64,000 nt of DNA, from the NCBI GenBank assembly GCA_016745035.1, contig JADGDE010000001.1:284407-348406 (forward strand), read 5' to 3'. The number at the start of each line of letters is the position of its first letter. Positions within the stretch are counted from its first letter, which is position 1. Below the pieces are notes generated by a model. That model was given only the letters and a program-made list of their open reading frames with translations. It was not told the origin of the DNA and did not search any database. This DNA is from Thiotrichales bacterium (GTDB taxonomy: Bacteria > Pseudomonadota > Gammaproteobacteria > Beggiatoales > Beggiatoaceae). Position numbers and translations under genes: made by a program. Positions 33,824-43,704 of the stretch are shown one piece after another.

Positions 33824-34036
33824 ATGGAAATATTTACAGCGGCGTTAGTCATATCGGCAACAATCAATAATTACACCATGTATTGCCCGCCTGATGTGAT
33901 TGTTAGCCCTGAGTATGAGGAGAAAATAGAAGCCATGCACAAAAATCAATCTCGCTTAATTAAGGCAATCACCCCTGAGGGCTTGGTTATCGAATGTTTA
34001 TATGTACCTAAATTAATGCAAAAAGGAGAAACCTAG
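33824..34036 (+). CDS. Hypothetical small protein
   Basis: 70 residues. Hydrophobic N-terminus (FTAALVISATINNYTMYCPP) followed by a charged helix and a C-terminal strand (GLVIECLYVPKLMQ). Its TAG overlaps the GTG start of the next gene by 1 base. Not recognised. Confidence 0.4.
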   Translation: MEIFTAALVISATINNYTMYCPPDVIVSPEYEEKIEAMHKNQSRLIKAITPEGLVIECLYVPKLMQKGET

Positions 34037-34707
34037 TGTGCTTTCAAACCCATTTTGATTACAACCCGTTTTCTCGTTTAAACCAAGCCAAAGCCATTGT
34101 CGATTTAAATCATTATGAGATTGGCATCAGCAGCAGCCTTTATAAGGTTTTAAGCAGAAATGGCTGGACACTAAAAAAACGGGGATATTTGGGCAGTCAA
34201 GGTGTGCAGTATTACACGCATAAAACGCAGGCACTGCCTGAGTCGTCTATGTTGATAAAGCAGCTTTATCATCATCAACAATCAAGGTCTAAGCGCTTTT
34301 CACAGTATGAACAGGCTGAGTGCTTGATTATTAATGTTTATCATTGTCAAAAAGAGGGCTTACCACAGAATGTCCGCGCTTATTTGTTAAACCGTGATTG
34401 GGAATGGACAGAGGCGATTCGAGCCGGGTCTTTTTATCTCGCCGGTTTCTGGTATCACCGAACGCTGGATGTGCCTGCCTTTCAAACGGTGTTAAAAAAG
34501 ATGCACAGCGAGATTAAAAAATCACCTGATTGTGTGATTGAACAGGTGGCGGATATAGATGAAGTGAGCTATATCAAGCAGCAAGCGCAGTCTATCAAGC
34601 TGAAAATGCCAGCAGGCTATTGCCCTACCCAGCTATTGATACGCCGCCTCGCCCCTGATTTGCCTGCCAATCACATCCAACAAATCATTAATGAATTAAA
34701 CCAATAA
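34036..34707 (+). CDS. Hypothetical protein upstream of the primase-helicase
   Basis: 223 residues, GTG start preceded by AAAAGGAGAAA. Basic, Tyr/His/Gln-rich, with a central segment QAECLIINVYHCQKEGLPQNVRAYLLNRDWEWTEAIRAG. Not recognised. The 83 bases downstream contain a 6-bp inverted repeat CCCTGT/ACAGGG and a weak 21-codon frame at 34722, then the primase-helicase. Confidence 0.4.
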   Translation: MCFQTHFDYNPFSRLNQAKAIVDLNHYEIGISSSLYKVLSRNGWTLKKRGYLGSQGVQYYTHKTQALPESSMLIKQLYHHQQSRSKRFSQYEQAECLIINVYHCQKEGLPQNVRAYLLNRDWEWTEAIRAGSFYLAGFWYHRTLDVPAFQTVLKKMHSEIKKSPDCVIEQVADIDEVSYIKQQAQSIKLKMPAGYCPTQLLIRRLAPDLPANHIQQIINELNQ

Positions 34708-34790
34708 AGGAAATATGACTTATGCAATATAGTTATCACATTAAGCCCTGTACTTATACGATGCACGACAATAATACACAGGGTTAAATC

Positions 34791-37532
34791 ATGAATACAT
34801 TCGCGGATTACTTAAAAGAAAATATTAATATTCATGATTTGGCCATTCGCCTTGATGTCACTCGAACTGATAATAAATTATATGTGGCAGTCTGGCGTGG
34901 CGAAAAAATGGGGTCGGTGAAGGTCAATGCTGAAGGCTCAGCATTTTGTGACCACGGCAATGGTCGCAAAGGTGGTAGCGTCATTGATTTTATGATGCAA
35001 GCGCGGGGCTTAAGCTTCAATGATGCCTTAGATGAACTGGCAAAAATGTACAGTTTGGGGCATATCCAAAAAGAGTATAGAACACGGTATTCACAACAGT
35101 TAGACCAACCGAAACAAAAGCCAGCAGGGAAAAAAGCCGATTGGTTGTTTCTGTGGAACCAGTCACGCAAGCACAAGGATTTGAGTATTGCCACGGGGTA
35201 CTTGAGCAATGAGCGCAAGATACCCGCCGATGCCCTCAAAAAACTGCAATACGGCTTTAGTGATTATGCTCCCGCCAATGCCGCAGCCCAACATGGCAAT
35301 GCGGTGGTTTTTCCCATCCAAGATATAGCAGGTAAAGTCATTGCCCATAATCTTTGTTATCTGGCAAAAAAGCACCCGGTCGGTAAGCGCATCACCGACA
35401 GTTGCAGCGGTGGTTTTTACAGCCCTTGGCAATTTAAGTATGTGAAGACCAGGACGGTGATTTGCTTGGTTGAGTCGCCCATCGACGCGATGACCATTTG
35501 CGCTGCGGGCACAGCAGCAATTGCTTTTTTGTCGGCTTCTTATATCGACAGTTTTCCGATTGATTGGATACAGCCCACCACCTTGGTGAAAATATGGCCG
35601 GACAAGGATGATGCGGGCAAGCAAGCGGCGCATAGCTTATATCATCGGCTGTTATCGGCGGGGCGTACCGCACAAATTGTTGACGTTGAAAAGATAGAAG
35701 ATGCTAAGGACGCGAATGAGATATTAACCAAAGAATCAGAAAACCCAATTGGCCCAGCGGGGATTGCCAAAGTAAAAGAAGCCCTAAGCAAACCTTCAAC
35801 CCAGCTATTCCCCACAGGCATCATGCCTTACATTCCCACATCTGAGCATAAGCGGCTTTGGTCATATCAACTCTACACCGACCATACGACTGGGCAAAAG
35901 CGAGAAAAAGGCGAAGATGGCACATTTGATTATGTCGGTGTCGATATAGCCGGATTCAGACCCTACCGTTTAGACCCAATCACTATTTACCCCATCGACA
36001 CCGCCATGCATGGTGAGACCGGGGATTCCCCCCAACTAAAATCCGTTCTACTTTATCGCCGTGCAGAATACCCCGGTATTCAAAAAGCGGTGATTGAATC
36101 GGATGCGATTGGCAAGGCAGGGACCTGGGAAAAGTTCGGCATTGTTCACAGTGGGGCGATGCTCAAGAAGATTGCCCAAACTTTAAGCCGAGACCATGAC
36201 CATCACCATGAGACCGTCAACGTGATAGGCAACGTCCGTTTAGGTGATAGGGTACAGCTCAATGATGCCCAAAACACCTATTTAGATGTAGAAATCTGCA
36301 TTTATCATGATGTCGTCCATGATGATATTCCCCGCGCTGAAGCGGCACATATCTTTAATGGCTTAAACGATATGATGACCGGACACCGTGCTGTGTTGCC
36401 GTTGGTGTGGGCTTTGGGCGCTAATCTAAAAGTTTATCTGGGCTTTTGGCCGCACTTCTTTTGCCAAGCGCCATCGAAGAGCGGAAAATCAACCATGCTA
36501 AAAGTGTTGTCTTATTTGGCACAGGTTAAAAACTTTGGTCACACGGCAATTAAAACCGATTTTCAGCAAATGAAAATGGTCGGTAATCACATGCGACCTG
36601 TGATTGTGGACGAATTTAGCCGGGCGAAAAAGTTTGGTGAAGCACTGAGCCGCTGGGTGGATTTGCTCAACCTGTCTTATGATTTTAATACCAAGCCCCA
36701 CCGCGATAATATGTTTGCCCTATCGGGTGCGGCTGCCATGTTTGGGCAAGATATGCCCATCGAGGACAGTGCCTTAACCACCAAAACCATCCAGATTGAT
36801 TTGATGGATGCCAAGCGCGGTGAGGCACACATCTACAGACCCAACACCCGTTTTCCGATTCGTGCCTTTGTCGAGTTCATCAATGCCACCCAAACACAGC
36901 GGGGCTTGCGGGATAAATTGCGCCAGCATAGCCAAGATTTGGAAACCATGTTAGCGAATCAGGGCCTAAGCGATGGCAACGACATAGGGCGTTTTGTCGA
37001 TAACTATGCGGCACTGGCAGTGGCAGCGGATTTGATTTGTGAGTTTGCTGGTATCACTGATTTGCCCAGTACCGAGGATAAAAACACCGCTCCCAGCCCC
37101 AGTTTGTATCAAAGCATCATAAACTATTGCTATAAGCACGCGATGGAGTCGCGCATGGTGCGCTGCGAGTCTTACGAAATCCTGCATGAATTTGCCGAAC
37201 GTGCGGCGATGCGGGGCTTTGAGGTTGCCATTAGCCTCTACACCGTCAATATAGACAAAAACCTTGTTTACACCTCAACCACCAACATCCTCCGTTTTCT
37301 ACAATCCGAGGATTATTCGGGGGCTGTCAGCACCTCCAAGATGCTCTTATATCATTTGCGTCGGGATGGTTTTTTGCTCGATACCAATAAATCCCACCGC
37401 TTTGGCATCAAAAAATCAAGAACAGCAAAATATACCAGCAAGGCAATCACCTTGGATTACAAAAAGTTGGTACAAGCTGGGATTGAGTTCCAGACCTTTG
37501 GTGACGAAAGAGACCAAGAAGAACTCCTCTAA
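34791..37532 (+). CDS. Primase-helicase (Toprim + DUF927 ATPase)
   Basis: 913 residues. Residues 1-90 resemble the CHC2 primase zinc domain but lack its metal cysteines (AFCDHGNGRKGGSVIDF remains). Residues about 222-290 are a Toprim domain with Glu228 (CLVESPIDAM) and DKDDAG (271-276). Residues about 440-790 are a DUF927-type helicase/ATPase with Walker A APSKSGKST (560-568) and Walker B VIVDE (604-608). Such fused proteins replicate phages, satellites and plasmids. Followed by a strong terminator and the iteron origin. Confidence 0.85.
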   Translation: MNTFADYLKENINIHDLAIRLDVTRTDNKLYVAVWRGEKMGSVKVNAEGSAFCDHGNGRKGGSVIDFMMQARGLSFNDALDELAKMYSLGHIQKEYRTRYSQQLDQPKQKPAGKKADWLFLWNQSRKHKDLSIATGYLSNERKIPADALKKLQYGFSDYAPANAAAQHGNAVVFPIQDIAGKVIAHNLCYLAKKHPVGKRITDSCSGGFYSPWQFKYVKTRTVICLVESPIDAMTICAAGTAAIAFLSASYIDSFPIDWIQPTTLVKIWPDKDDAGKQAAHSLYHRLLSAGRTAQIVDVEKIEDAKDANEILTKESENPIGPAGIAKVKEALSKPSTQLFPTGIMPYIPTSEHKRLWSYQLYTDHTTGQKREKGEDGTFDYVGVDIAGFRPYRLDPITIYPIDTAMHGETGDSPQLKSVLLYRRAEYPGIQKAVIESDAIGKAGTWEKFGIVHSGAMLKKIAQTLSRDHDHHHETVNVIGNVRLGDRVQLNDAQNTYLDVEICIYHDVVHDDIPRAEAAHIFNGLNDMMTGHRAVLPLVWALGANLKVYLGFWPHFFCQAPSKSGKSTMLKVLSYLAQVKNFGHTAIKTDFQQMKMVGNHMRPVIVDEFSRAKKFGEALSRWVDLLNLSYDFNTKPHRDNMFALSGAAAMFGQDMPIEDSALTTKTIQIDLMDAKRGEAHIYRPNTRFPIRAFVEFINATQTQRGLRDKLRQHSQDLETMLANQGLSDGNDIGRFVDNYAALAVAADLICEFAGITDLPSTEDKNTAPSPSLYQSIINYCYKHAMESRMVRCESYEILHEFAERAAMRGFEVAISLYTVNIDKNLVYTSTTNILRFLQSEDYSGAVSTSKMLLYHLRRDGFLLDTNKSHRFGIKKSRTAKYTSKAITLDYKKLVQAGIEFQTFGDERDQEELL

Positions 37533-37560
37533 GCCCTAATTATTCCCCCCCTTTACTCTA

Positions 37561-37582
37561 AACCGCGAAAGCGGTTTTTTTA
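37561..37582 (+). terminator. Rho-independent terminator after the primase-helicase
   Basis: Stem AACCGC (37561-37566) and GCGGTT (37571-37576), loop GAAA, then a run of T. It closes the replication transcript 28 bases after the stop codon. Confidence 0.8.
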
Positions 37583-37660
37583 TGTCCGATGAAAAAGGAC
37601 AGTAACAAGGGAATGCCTCACAGCCCTGTTTTTTCAAACTATCGTGGTGAGAATTTAGCC

Positions 37661-38018
37661 CAAAGGGTTATATATATTATATTTTCTTTAAAAATTAAAT
37701 AGATATATAAATATAGGGGCAAAAACTGTACCCCTTAGAGCGAATTTTGTACCCCTTAGAATAAAAATTGTACCCCTTAGAGCCGATTTTGTACCCCTTA
37801 GAGTGCCATTTGCACCCCTTTGGACTCAGTCTAAGACCAGCTAGGGGGGTACAAAACCACAAAAAGGGGGTACAAAATAATCCTTGCAACTACTTGTTTT
37901 TCATTGTAAATATAAAAACACACCCCCCACGCAATAAAACAGGGGTACACAAAAGATTAAGGAATACCCAATTAAGTGATTAATATTTATAAGGAAAATA
38001 AAATTGTACCCCTTAGAG
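37661..38018. other. Iteron array, probable replication origin
   Basis: Four copies of TGTACCCCTTAGA(G) and a fifth degenerate one begin at 37727, 37748, 37769, 37790 and 37811, exactly 21 bp apart, i.e. on one DNA face. Three inverted copies (GGGGTACA core at about 37845, 37866 and 37942) and one more direct copy at 38005 follow. A very AT-rich stretch (about 37661-37722) precedes the array, as in origins with a melting region. Located between the primase-helicase and the integrase. Confidence 0.65.
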
Positions 38019-38144
38019 AGCGAAAATCCAGCCCTTACCGACAAACGAAATTCAAAAAAGGCTTATTGTGCAAAAGTTAAAACTGAAGTTATCCCCTTAA
38101 TATGTCCGCAACAATCACCAAATTGTTATGAGTCATTGACCCCT

Positions 38145-39224
38145 ATGCCTTGCTATAGAAAACAAAGGAATCGAGACCTTCCAGCCAACCTGTATGAAAC
38201 AGGTAATGGTTACTATCGCTACAAACACCCACAAACCAACAAATGGCATGGCGTAGGTAAAAACCGCCAGCAAGCTATCAGTGCTGCGCATAAACTCAAT
38301 GGCGAACTAATCGAAGCCAGCGCCATTACGGATCGCATTCTCAAGCCAAGCCAGCCAAAATTAGCGACATTCCTTAAGACTTTTAATCAAGACATCATGC
38401 CTAAACTTGGATTGGCAGATAAAACTATAAAAGAACACCAGATAAAACTACCGCACATAGCAGATGCTTTGGGACAGCAACGAATCAACCGTATCAGCGT
38501 AGCCGATTGTGCCGTATTCCTAGACCAATACCCAGACACCCAATCTAATCGTTATCGCTCCCTATTGATGGTTATATTCAAACATGCCGTAGCCAAGGGC
38601 TTGGCTGAACGCAATCCAGTCAACGACACGATGCCTAAAAAACTGAACGTCAAACGTAAACGCCTAAGCGTAGAACAATATCAAGCCATACATGACCATG
38701 CCCCAGCATGGCTACAAAATGCGATGGATTTAAGCTTGCTTATCTTGCAGCGTCGAGAAGACCTTGCCGCCTTACATTGGGAACAAGTACATGATGGGGC
38801 GATATGGATACAACAAAAGAAAGTCGAGCGCCACGGTATGGGCAATCTAAAAATACGCATTACACCCGCGATGCAAGCCATACTAGACCGTTGTGCAGCC
38901 GATGACATAGAGAGCAGCTATGTTATCCACAGAAAACCACAGCGCAAGGTACAAGCTCAAGGGCGTGATGATTTTACAATGGTACTGCCAGACCTAATCA
39001 CCAAAGGTTTTAGCAAGGCTCGAAGTTTGACAGGATTGTTTACGAACTATAAACAAGGGGCATTGCCAACGTTTCATGAAATCAGATCGCTAGGCGCTAA
39101 AATTTACGAAGATAATGGCATTGATAAAAAAATAATTCAGGGGCTTTTAGGACATACAAGCGAGAAAATGACGGACACTTATCTAGGTCGTTATGAGCTA
39201 CATTGGGATGAGATAAATATTTAG
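38145..39224 (+). CDS. int: Lambda-type integrase
   Basis: 359 residues from ATG 38145. Starting at the TTG at 38004 would translate an iteron and is rejected. The N-terminus (RNRDLPANLYETGNGYYRYKHPQTNKWHGVG) is the lambda-type arm-binding domain, followed by the core-binding and catalytic domains: Arg203 (LQRREDL), a basic KK at 225-226, His311-x-x-Arg314 (HEIRSLGAK), His337 (LLGHTSEKM) and Tyr346 (DTYLGRY). It catalyses site-specific integration and excision. Directly next to the tRNA-Thr 3' end, so this tRNA is the likely attB/attR. Confidence 0.9.
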   Translation: MPCYRKQRNRDLPANLYETGNGYYRYKHPQTNKWHGVGKNRQQAISAAHKLNGELIEASAITDRILKPSQPKLATFLKTFNQDIMPKLGLADKTIKEHQIKLPHIADALGQQRINRISVADCAVFLDQYPDTQSNRYRSLLMVIFKHAVAKGLAERNPVNDTMPKKLNVKRKRLSVEQYQAIHDHAPAWLQNAMDLSLLILQRREDLAALHWEQVHDGAIWIQQKKVERHGMGNLKIRITPAMQAILDRCAADDIESSYVIHRKPQRKVQAQGRDDFTMVLPDLITKGFSKARSLTGLFTNYKQGALPTFHEIRSLGAKIYEDNGIDKKIIQGLLGHTSEKMTDTYLGRYELHWDEINI

Positions 39225-39316
39225 GGCAACTGACATTTTGGGGGGGGCGTTTTGCAAATGATTTGCAAATGAATTGCAAAAGCTTTTCGGGAAAATGCGG
39301 GAGACCGCATGGGAAC

Positions 39317-39320
<4 letters not shown>
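39225..39320. other. Probable attR flank of the prophage
   Basis: Between the integrase stop and the tRNA 3' end. Holds short direct repeats TTTGCAAATGA and TTGCAAATGAATTGCAAAA (about 39252-39281), candidates for integrase arm or excisionase sites. The crossover is expected at the tRNA 3' end near 39317-39340. The matching left end is not in this window. Confidence 0.5.
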
Positions 39321-39392
<72 letters not shown>

Positions 39393-40100
39393 ATTGAGTA
39401 GCAGAAAGCAGCGGGGCATTCTACCGTTAAATGAATGACTGAGCAAGTTTTGTTAGGGTATTTTTAATTGGGATAGATTCGTTTGTTGGAAATAAGCCTC
39501 AGTTTTTGGAGCTAAAAAACGTCCTCATTATGCGGCTAAATCTTAAGTATTACGGCAAAAAATCAGCATCACACCAAAAAATATATTCAAGCTTAATATC
39601 TGATGTTACGCAAAGGCTTCTTTTTTACCCCAAAAGGTAAAAAAACCGCCATTGCCCCACGGCTAAATCTCACTAGACAGGTGGAAAACCACCATTTTGA
39701 GATAAAAATAGGTTTAGTGCGCAACATCAGTTAATATCAAAATTTAACGGCTTCTATTTTGTTTGTGGAAAAAAAGATTTTGGGCACTACTGGCAAAATA
39801 TAGTACCATCCCCACCTTTAAGGTTTAGATGACCTAAAATCTAGGTTTTATAAGCTCAGTTCGATATTAGCTCAAGGCTCTTTCTTCTCCATACATACTT
39901 TTATGCTCTGATGTGAGATAAAGGCGTTTGTATTTACGTTTAAGACACGCATTGTTCTTGTGTGTTCTTGAGGTAAACGAAAATCAGCGTACCACGCAAA
40001 AACTTGGCTACATGTGTAACCTGTGTTACTCATTCGCGCCACTTTGACTGAATCCATGACAGCTATTCAGCGAACGGGCATTTTATCCATCGGTGATTGT
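39393..40100. other. Long intergenic region between tRNA-Thr and dxs
   Basis: About 700 bases without a gene on either strand. Holds a full MITE-like element (39600-39730) flanked by target duplications; the rest is AT-rich sequence in which nothing else was recognised. Confidence 0.5.
39600..39730. repeat. MITE-like element, full copy with target duplication
   Basis: 131 bp. Ends CTGATGTTACGC and GCGCAACATCAG are inverted repeats. Both sides carry the same 7 bases TTAATAT (39593-39599 and 39731-39737), the mark of a transposition event. Inner parts share AAACCGCCATTGC, CACGGC and CAGGTGGAAAACC with the copy at 53213-53343. Non-coding. Confidence 0.75.
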
Positions 40101-41987
40101 ATGAATGAGGATGTTTTTCAATTCCTTCCCCAAATAGAAAGTCCAGCTGAATTACGCGCTTTATCTGAGACTGATTTATCGATATTGGCAGATGAGGTAC
40201 GCGCTTTTTTGTTGCACAGTGTCAGTCGTACCGGTGGACATTTATCGTCTAACTTAGGAGTGGTTGAGTTAAGCATTGCTTTGCATTATGTCTTTAATAC
40301 CCCTAAAGATCGGATTATTTGGGATGTTGGGCATCAGGCTTATGTGCATAAAATCCTTACCGGCCGGCGCGAGGCGATGGCAAAAATTCGCCAAGCGGGG
40401 GGGATTTCGGGCTTTCCTAAGCGCTCTGAGAGTGAATATGACAGTTTTGGGGTCGGGCATTCTAGCACTTCTATCAGCGCCGCTTTAGGGATGGCAATTG
40501 CCGCTAATTACCAAGGCTTGGACAGTGAGCATATTGCCGTGATTGGCGATGGGGCGATGACTGCTGGAATGGCATTCGAAGCATTGAATCACGCTGGTGG
40601 CGGTTTATTGGACAAAGCCAATTTATTGGTGATTTTGAATGATAATAATATGTCGATTTCTCCCAATGTCGGCGCATTGAATAATTATCTTGCCCGGATT
40701 TTATCCAGTCATTTTTATGCCAGTATGCGTAACAGCAGCCAAAAAGTTTTATGCCATATCCCCGGCGCATGGGAATTGGCAAGCCGCACGGAAAGCCATC
40801 TCAAAACCATGTTAGTCCCTGGGAGTTTGTTTGAATCTTTGGGCTTTAATTACATCGGCCCTGTCGATGGGCATGATTTATCGGTCTTATTGCCGACTTT
40901 GCGTAATCTTGCTGACTTAAAAGGCCCGCGTTTATTGCATGTGGTGACCCAAAAAGGCAAGGGCTTTGAGCCAGCAGAGCAAGATCCTTGTAGTTATCAC
41001 GGGGTCGGTTCCTTTAATAAGGTAACCGGGGAAATGGATAAAAAAGCCCCCGCTGGTGCTCTGACCTATACCCAAGTGTTTAGTCAATGGCTGTGTGCGA
41101 TGGCAAAGGCAGATGAGCGTTTGATGGCGATCACCCCTGCCATGCGTGAAGGCTCCGGTTTGGTTGAATTTTCCGAGCAGTTTCCCGAACGCTATATGGA
41201 TGTCGGTATTGCTGAACAACATGCGGTGACTTTGGCGGCGGGTCTTGCGTGCGAGGGCATTAAACCCATTGTTGCGATTTATTCGAGCTTCTTACAGCGC
41301 GCCTATGATCAAGTGATTCATGATGTGGCTTTGCAAAACCTAGATGTCACCTTTGCCATTGATAGAGCGGGCTTGGTTGGCCCTGATGGCGATACCCACG
41401 CGGGCAATTATGACTTGAGTTATTTGCGTTGTATACCCAACTTAACGATTATGGTCCCCAGTGATGAGGCAGAGTGTTGGCAAATGCTTAGCTGCGCTTT
41501 TCATCATTCAGGGCCGTGTGCGGTGCGTTATCCGCGTGGTGTCGGTACAGGTGCGCCTTTACCTGCACATTTGGAGTCCATTGATTTGGGTAAGGCAGTG
41601 TATGAAAGAAAAGGCAAGAAACTGGCTTTGTTAGTATTTGGTCATTTACGCTCAATCGCAACGCAAGTTGCTGAGGTGCTGGATGCCACAGTGGTTAATA
41701 TGCGTTTTCTCAAGCCGTTAGACACCGCGGTGTTAGATCAGATTGCTTTGGAATACGAGCATGTGGTTACGATTGAGGATAACGTCATTGCCGGTGGTGG
41801 AGGCAGTGCCATCAATGAATATTTTCATCAACAAAATCAAGCAATATCTCTATTAAACTTAGGGCTGCCTGATCGTCTACTCGGGCATGGTGATAGCCAA
41901 TTATTATTGGCGCGCTGTGGTTTGGATTATGCCGGTATTTTAGCCGCTATCCGCGCCCAATGGCAGACGTATGCAGAAGCCCGTTAA
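40101..41987 (+). CDS. dxs: 1-deoxy-D-xylulose-5-phosphate synthase
   Basis: 628 residues from ATG 40101, where [21 protein letters not shown] matches family N-termini; longer frames upstream are not supported. Condenses pyruvate and glyceraldehyde 3-phosphate to DXP, the first step of the MEP isoprenoid pathway, using thiamine diphosphate. Diagnostic segments: [35 protein letters not shown] with the later NDNNMSIS (cofactor binding), and [11 protein letters not shown] with the catalytic Glu. Length equals the usual 620-630. First chromosomal gene beyond the prophage. Confidence 0.95.
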   Translation: MNEDVFQFLPQIESPAELRALSETDLSILADEVRAFLLHSVSRTGGHLSSNLGVVELSIALHYVFNTPKDRIIWDVGHQAYVHKILTGRREAMAKIRQAGGISGFPKRSESEYDSFGVGHSSTSISAALGMAIAANYQGLDSEHIAVIGDGAMTAGMAFEALNHAGGGLLDKANLLVILNDNNMSISPNVGALNNYLARILSSHFYASMRNSSQKVLCHIPGAWELASRTESHLKTMLVPGSLFESLGFNYIGPVDGHDLSVLLPTLRNLADLKGPRLLHVVTQKGKGFEPAEQDPCSYHGVGSFNKVTGEMDKKAPAGALTYTQVFSQWLCAMAKADERLMAITPAMREGSGLVEFSEQFPERYMDVGIAEQHAVTLAAGLACEGIKPIVAIYSSFLQRAYDQVIHDVALQNLDVTFAIDRAGLVGPDGDTHAGNYDLSYLRCIPNLTIMVPSDEAECWQMLSCAFHHSGPCAVRYPRGVGTGAPLPAHLESIDLGKAVYERKGKKLALLVFGHLRSIATQVAEVLDATVVNMRFLKPLDTAVLDQIALEYEHVVTIEDNVIAGGGGSAINEYFHQQNQAISLLNLGLPDRLLGHGDSQLLLARCGLDYAGILAAIRAQWQTYAEAR

Positions 41988-41995
41988 TTGTTATT

Positions 41996-42035
41996 TGATG
42001 TAATGAGGCAAAAACTGCTAAGTACGTCACATCAG
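41996..42035. repeat. Short degenerate relative of the MITE
   Basis: TGATGTAATG at the left and TACGTCACATCAG at the right, 40 bases apart, between dxs and folE2. Only the ends resemble the family; it may be a deleted copy. Confidence 0.3.
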
Positions 42036-42079
42036 TTTTTAAAAAACTCAAAAACAAAACGCTAACTTAAGGATTATCC

Positions 42080-42868
42080 ATGACAACTAAAACTATCCCT
42101 GATGTACAAAGCAGTCATGACACACGCATGATTGCCATCGATAAGGTTGGGATTAAAGACATCAAACACCCGATTCGGGTCGGCGCGCGCTCAGGTAATG
42201 AAGTCCATACCGTGGCTGACTTCAATATGTATGTGAATTTGCCTCATGATTTCAAGGGCACACATATGTCGCGTTTTGTTGAAATTCTCAACAATAACGA
42301 GTACGAAATCACTTTGGATTCGTTCAAAAAAATGCTAGCTGAAATGTTGGTACGCCTTGAAGCACAGTCCGGGCATGTTGAAATGAATTTCCCTTATTTC
42401 ATCAAAAAAGCCGCACCGGTCTCTGGGGTTGAAAGCCTGTTAGATTATGATGTCACTTTTATCGGCGAAATTAATGGTGATACACCAGAAATTACCCTAA
42501 AAATCGTGATTCCGGTCACCAGCCTTTGCCCTTGCTCGAAAAAAATCTCCGATTATGGCGCACACAATCAGCGTTCACACGTCACTTTAACCGTGCTCAC
42601 CAATGGCTTTGTTTGGATTGAAGACTTGATTGAAATGGTCGAATCACAAGCCTCTTGTGAATTGTATGGTTTACTCAAGCGTCCTGATGAAAAACACGTC
42701 ACTGAACGTGCTTACGAAAACCCCAAATTCGTTGAAGACATTGTCCGTGATATTGCCGCCTGCCTAAATGCTGATGAGCGCGTTGCCGCTTACACCGTTG
42801 AATCAGAAAACTTTGAATCAATTCATAATCATTCAGCTTATGCTTTAATACGTAAAGATCGCGATTAA
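42080..42868 (+). CDS. folE2: GTP cyclohydrolase FolE2
   Basis: 262 residues. The GTP cyclohydrolase IB family is identified by [14 protein letters not shown] with the metal-binding Cys, the NQRSHVTL segment and a C-terminal [12 protein letters not shown] with the conserved His. It converts GTP to dihydroneopterin triphosphate for folate and related pathways. FolE2 often replaces zinc-dependent FolE in low-zinc conditions, but no Zur site was recognised here. GGAT 11 bases upstream; a strong terminator follows. Confidence 0.95.
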   Translation: MTTKTIPDVQSSHDTRMIAIDKVGIKDIKHPIRVGARSGNEVHTVADFNMYVNLPHDFKGTHMSRFVEILNNNEYEITLDSFKKMLAEMLVRLEAQSGHVEMNFPYFIKKAAPVSGVESLLDYDVTFIGEINGDTPEITLKIVIPVTSLCPCSKKISDYGAHNQRSHVTLTVLTNGFVWIEDLIEMVESQASCELYGLLKRPDEKHVTERAYENPKFVEDIVRDIAACLNADERVAAYTVESENFESIHNHSAYALIRKDRD

Positions 42869-42876
42869 TACTAGAG

Positions 42877-42897
42877 GCGGGACTTGAGTCCCGCTTT
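42877..42897 (+). terminator. Rho-independent terminator after folE2
   Basis: Perfect stem GCGGGACT (42877-42884) and AGTCCCGC (42887-42894), 2-base loop, followed by TTTAAT. Confidence 0.7.
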
Positions 42898-42986
42898 AAT
42901 ATTCCCCGCTTATTTTGGGGTGCAATCTCGAAGCTGATCGGTTATGCTTTAGCCTATTTCAGAAAATCACCTTGAGAGATCCCACC

Positions 42987-43631
42987 ATGACACAAGAAAA
43001 AGAAAATTACGGTAGCATGGGCAGCTTGGATGCACATCTGCTCGAAGCTGAAACCAGCCTCCGCGAAGAAGCGCCACAAGAAGAACATGACGATGAGGAT
43101 GCGAGCAATGCCGCGGCCAACGTCGGTAATGTGGATAAAATTCGTGATATTTTGTTTGGTACCCAACAAAAAGATTACGAAAAACGCTTTAAGCGCCTAG
43201 AAGATCGCTTTAGCAAAGACAATATGCATCTGCGTGATGACATGATGCAAAAAATCAAAACCTTGGAAGAGCTTATCAATGGTGAGGTTGATAGCCTAGC
43301 ACAAAGGGTGAGCACCGAACGCCAAGAACGCACCGCTGATGTGCAAAACTTACAGCACGAAATCAACATGATGCGTAATGAGTTGACCAATCGTTTAGCA
43401 CAACTCGACGAGCAATTTAGTAAAGACTTGAAGCAATTTCGTCAACAAACTCACACCAAGTTCAAAGAATTGGCAAGTCAAATCCGTCAGGGCAATGACA
43501 ATTTAACCTCCGCTTTCAAAAGCGATGTTGCCCAACTGCAAGAAGAAAAAGTTAATCGCAGTGATTTAGCCGCCTTTTTCTCTGAGTTTTCTTTGCGCCT
43601 GAACCGTAATTTTAATTCTGATTCAGAATAA
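42987..43631 (+). CDS. Coiled-coil hypothetical protein
   Basis: 214 residues from ATG 42987 with GAGAG 9 bases upstream. The N-terminus is acidic (EEAPQEEHDDEDAS), followed by a conserved-looking VDKIRDILFGTQQKDYEKRFKRLEDRF and continuous heptads to residue 190 (LAQRVSTERQERTADVQNLQHEINMMR), with a short C-terminal part RSDLAAFFSEFSLRLNRNF. A structural role is likely; no name can be given. Confidence 0.65.
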   Translation: MTQEKENYGSMGSLDAHLLEAETSLREEAPQEEHDDEDASNAAANVGNVDKIRDILFGTQQKDYEKRFKRLEDRFSKDNMHLRDDMMQKIKTLEELINGEVDSLAQRVSTERQERTADVQNLQHEINMMRNELTNRLAQLDEQFSKDLKQFRQQTHTKFKELASQIRQGNDNLTSAFKSDVAQLQEEKVNRSDLAAFFSEFSLRLNRNFNSDSE

Positions 43632-43704
43632 ATCCTGATTCATTATTGCTATCTCTCTCACAGCTTAAAGCGCCACTTTAAACTGTGTCGTTATGAGGAA
43701 TACT

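Noticed and set aside
37695..37983. Open frames on both strands across the iteron region
   Set aside because: They translate only the 21-bp repeats (repeated YPLE or SKGYK patterns) and have no ribosome sites.
38004..38144. N-terminal extension of the integrase from a TTG
   Set aside because: The extension translates an iteron copy; ATG 38145 matches the lambda Int N-terminus and length.
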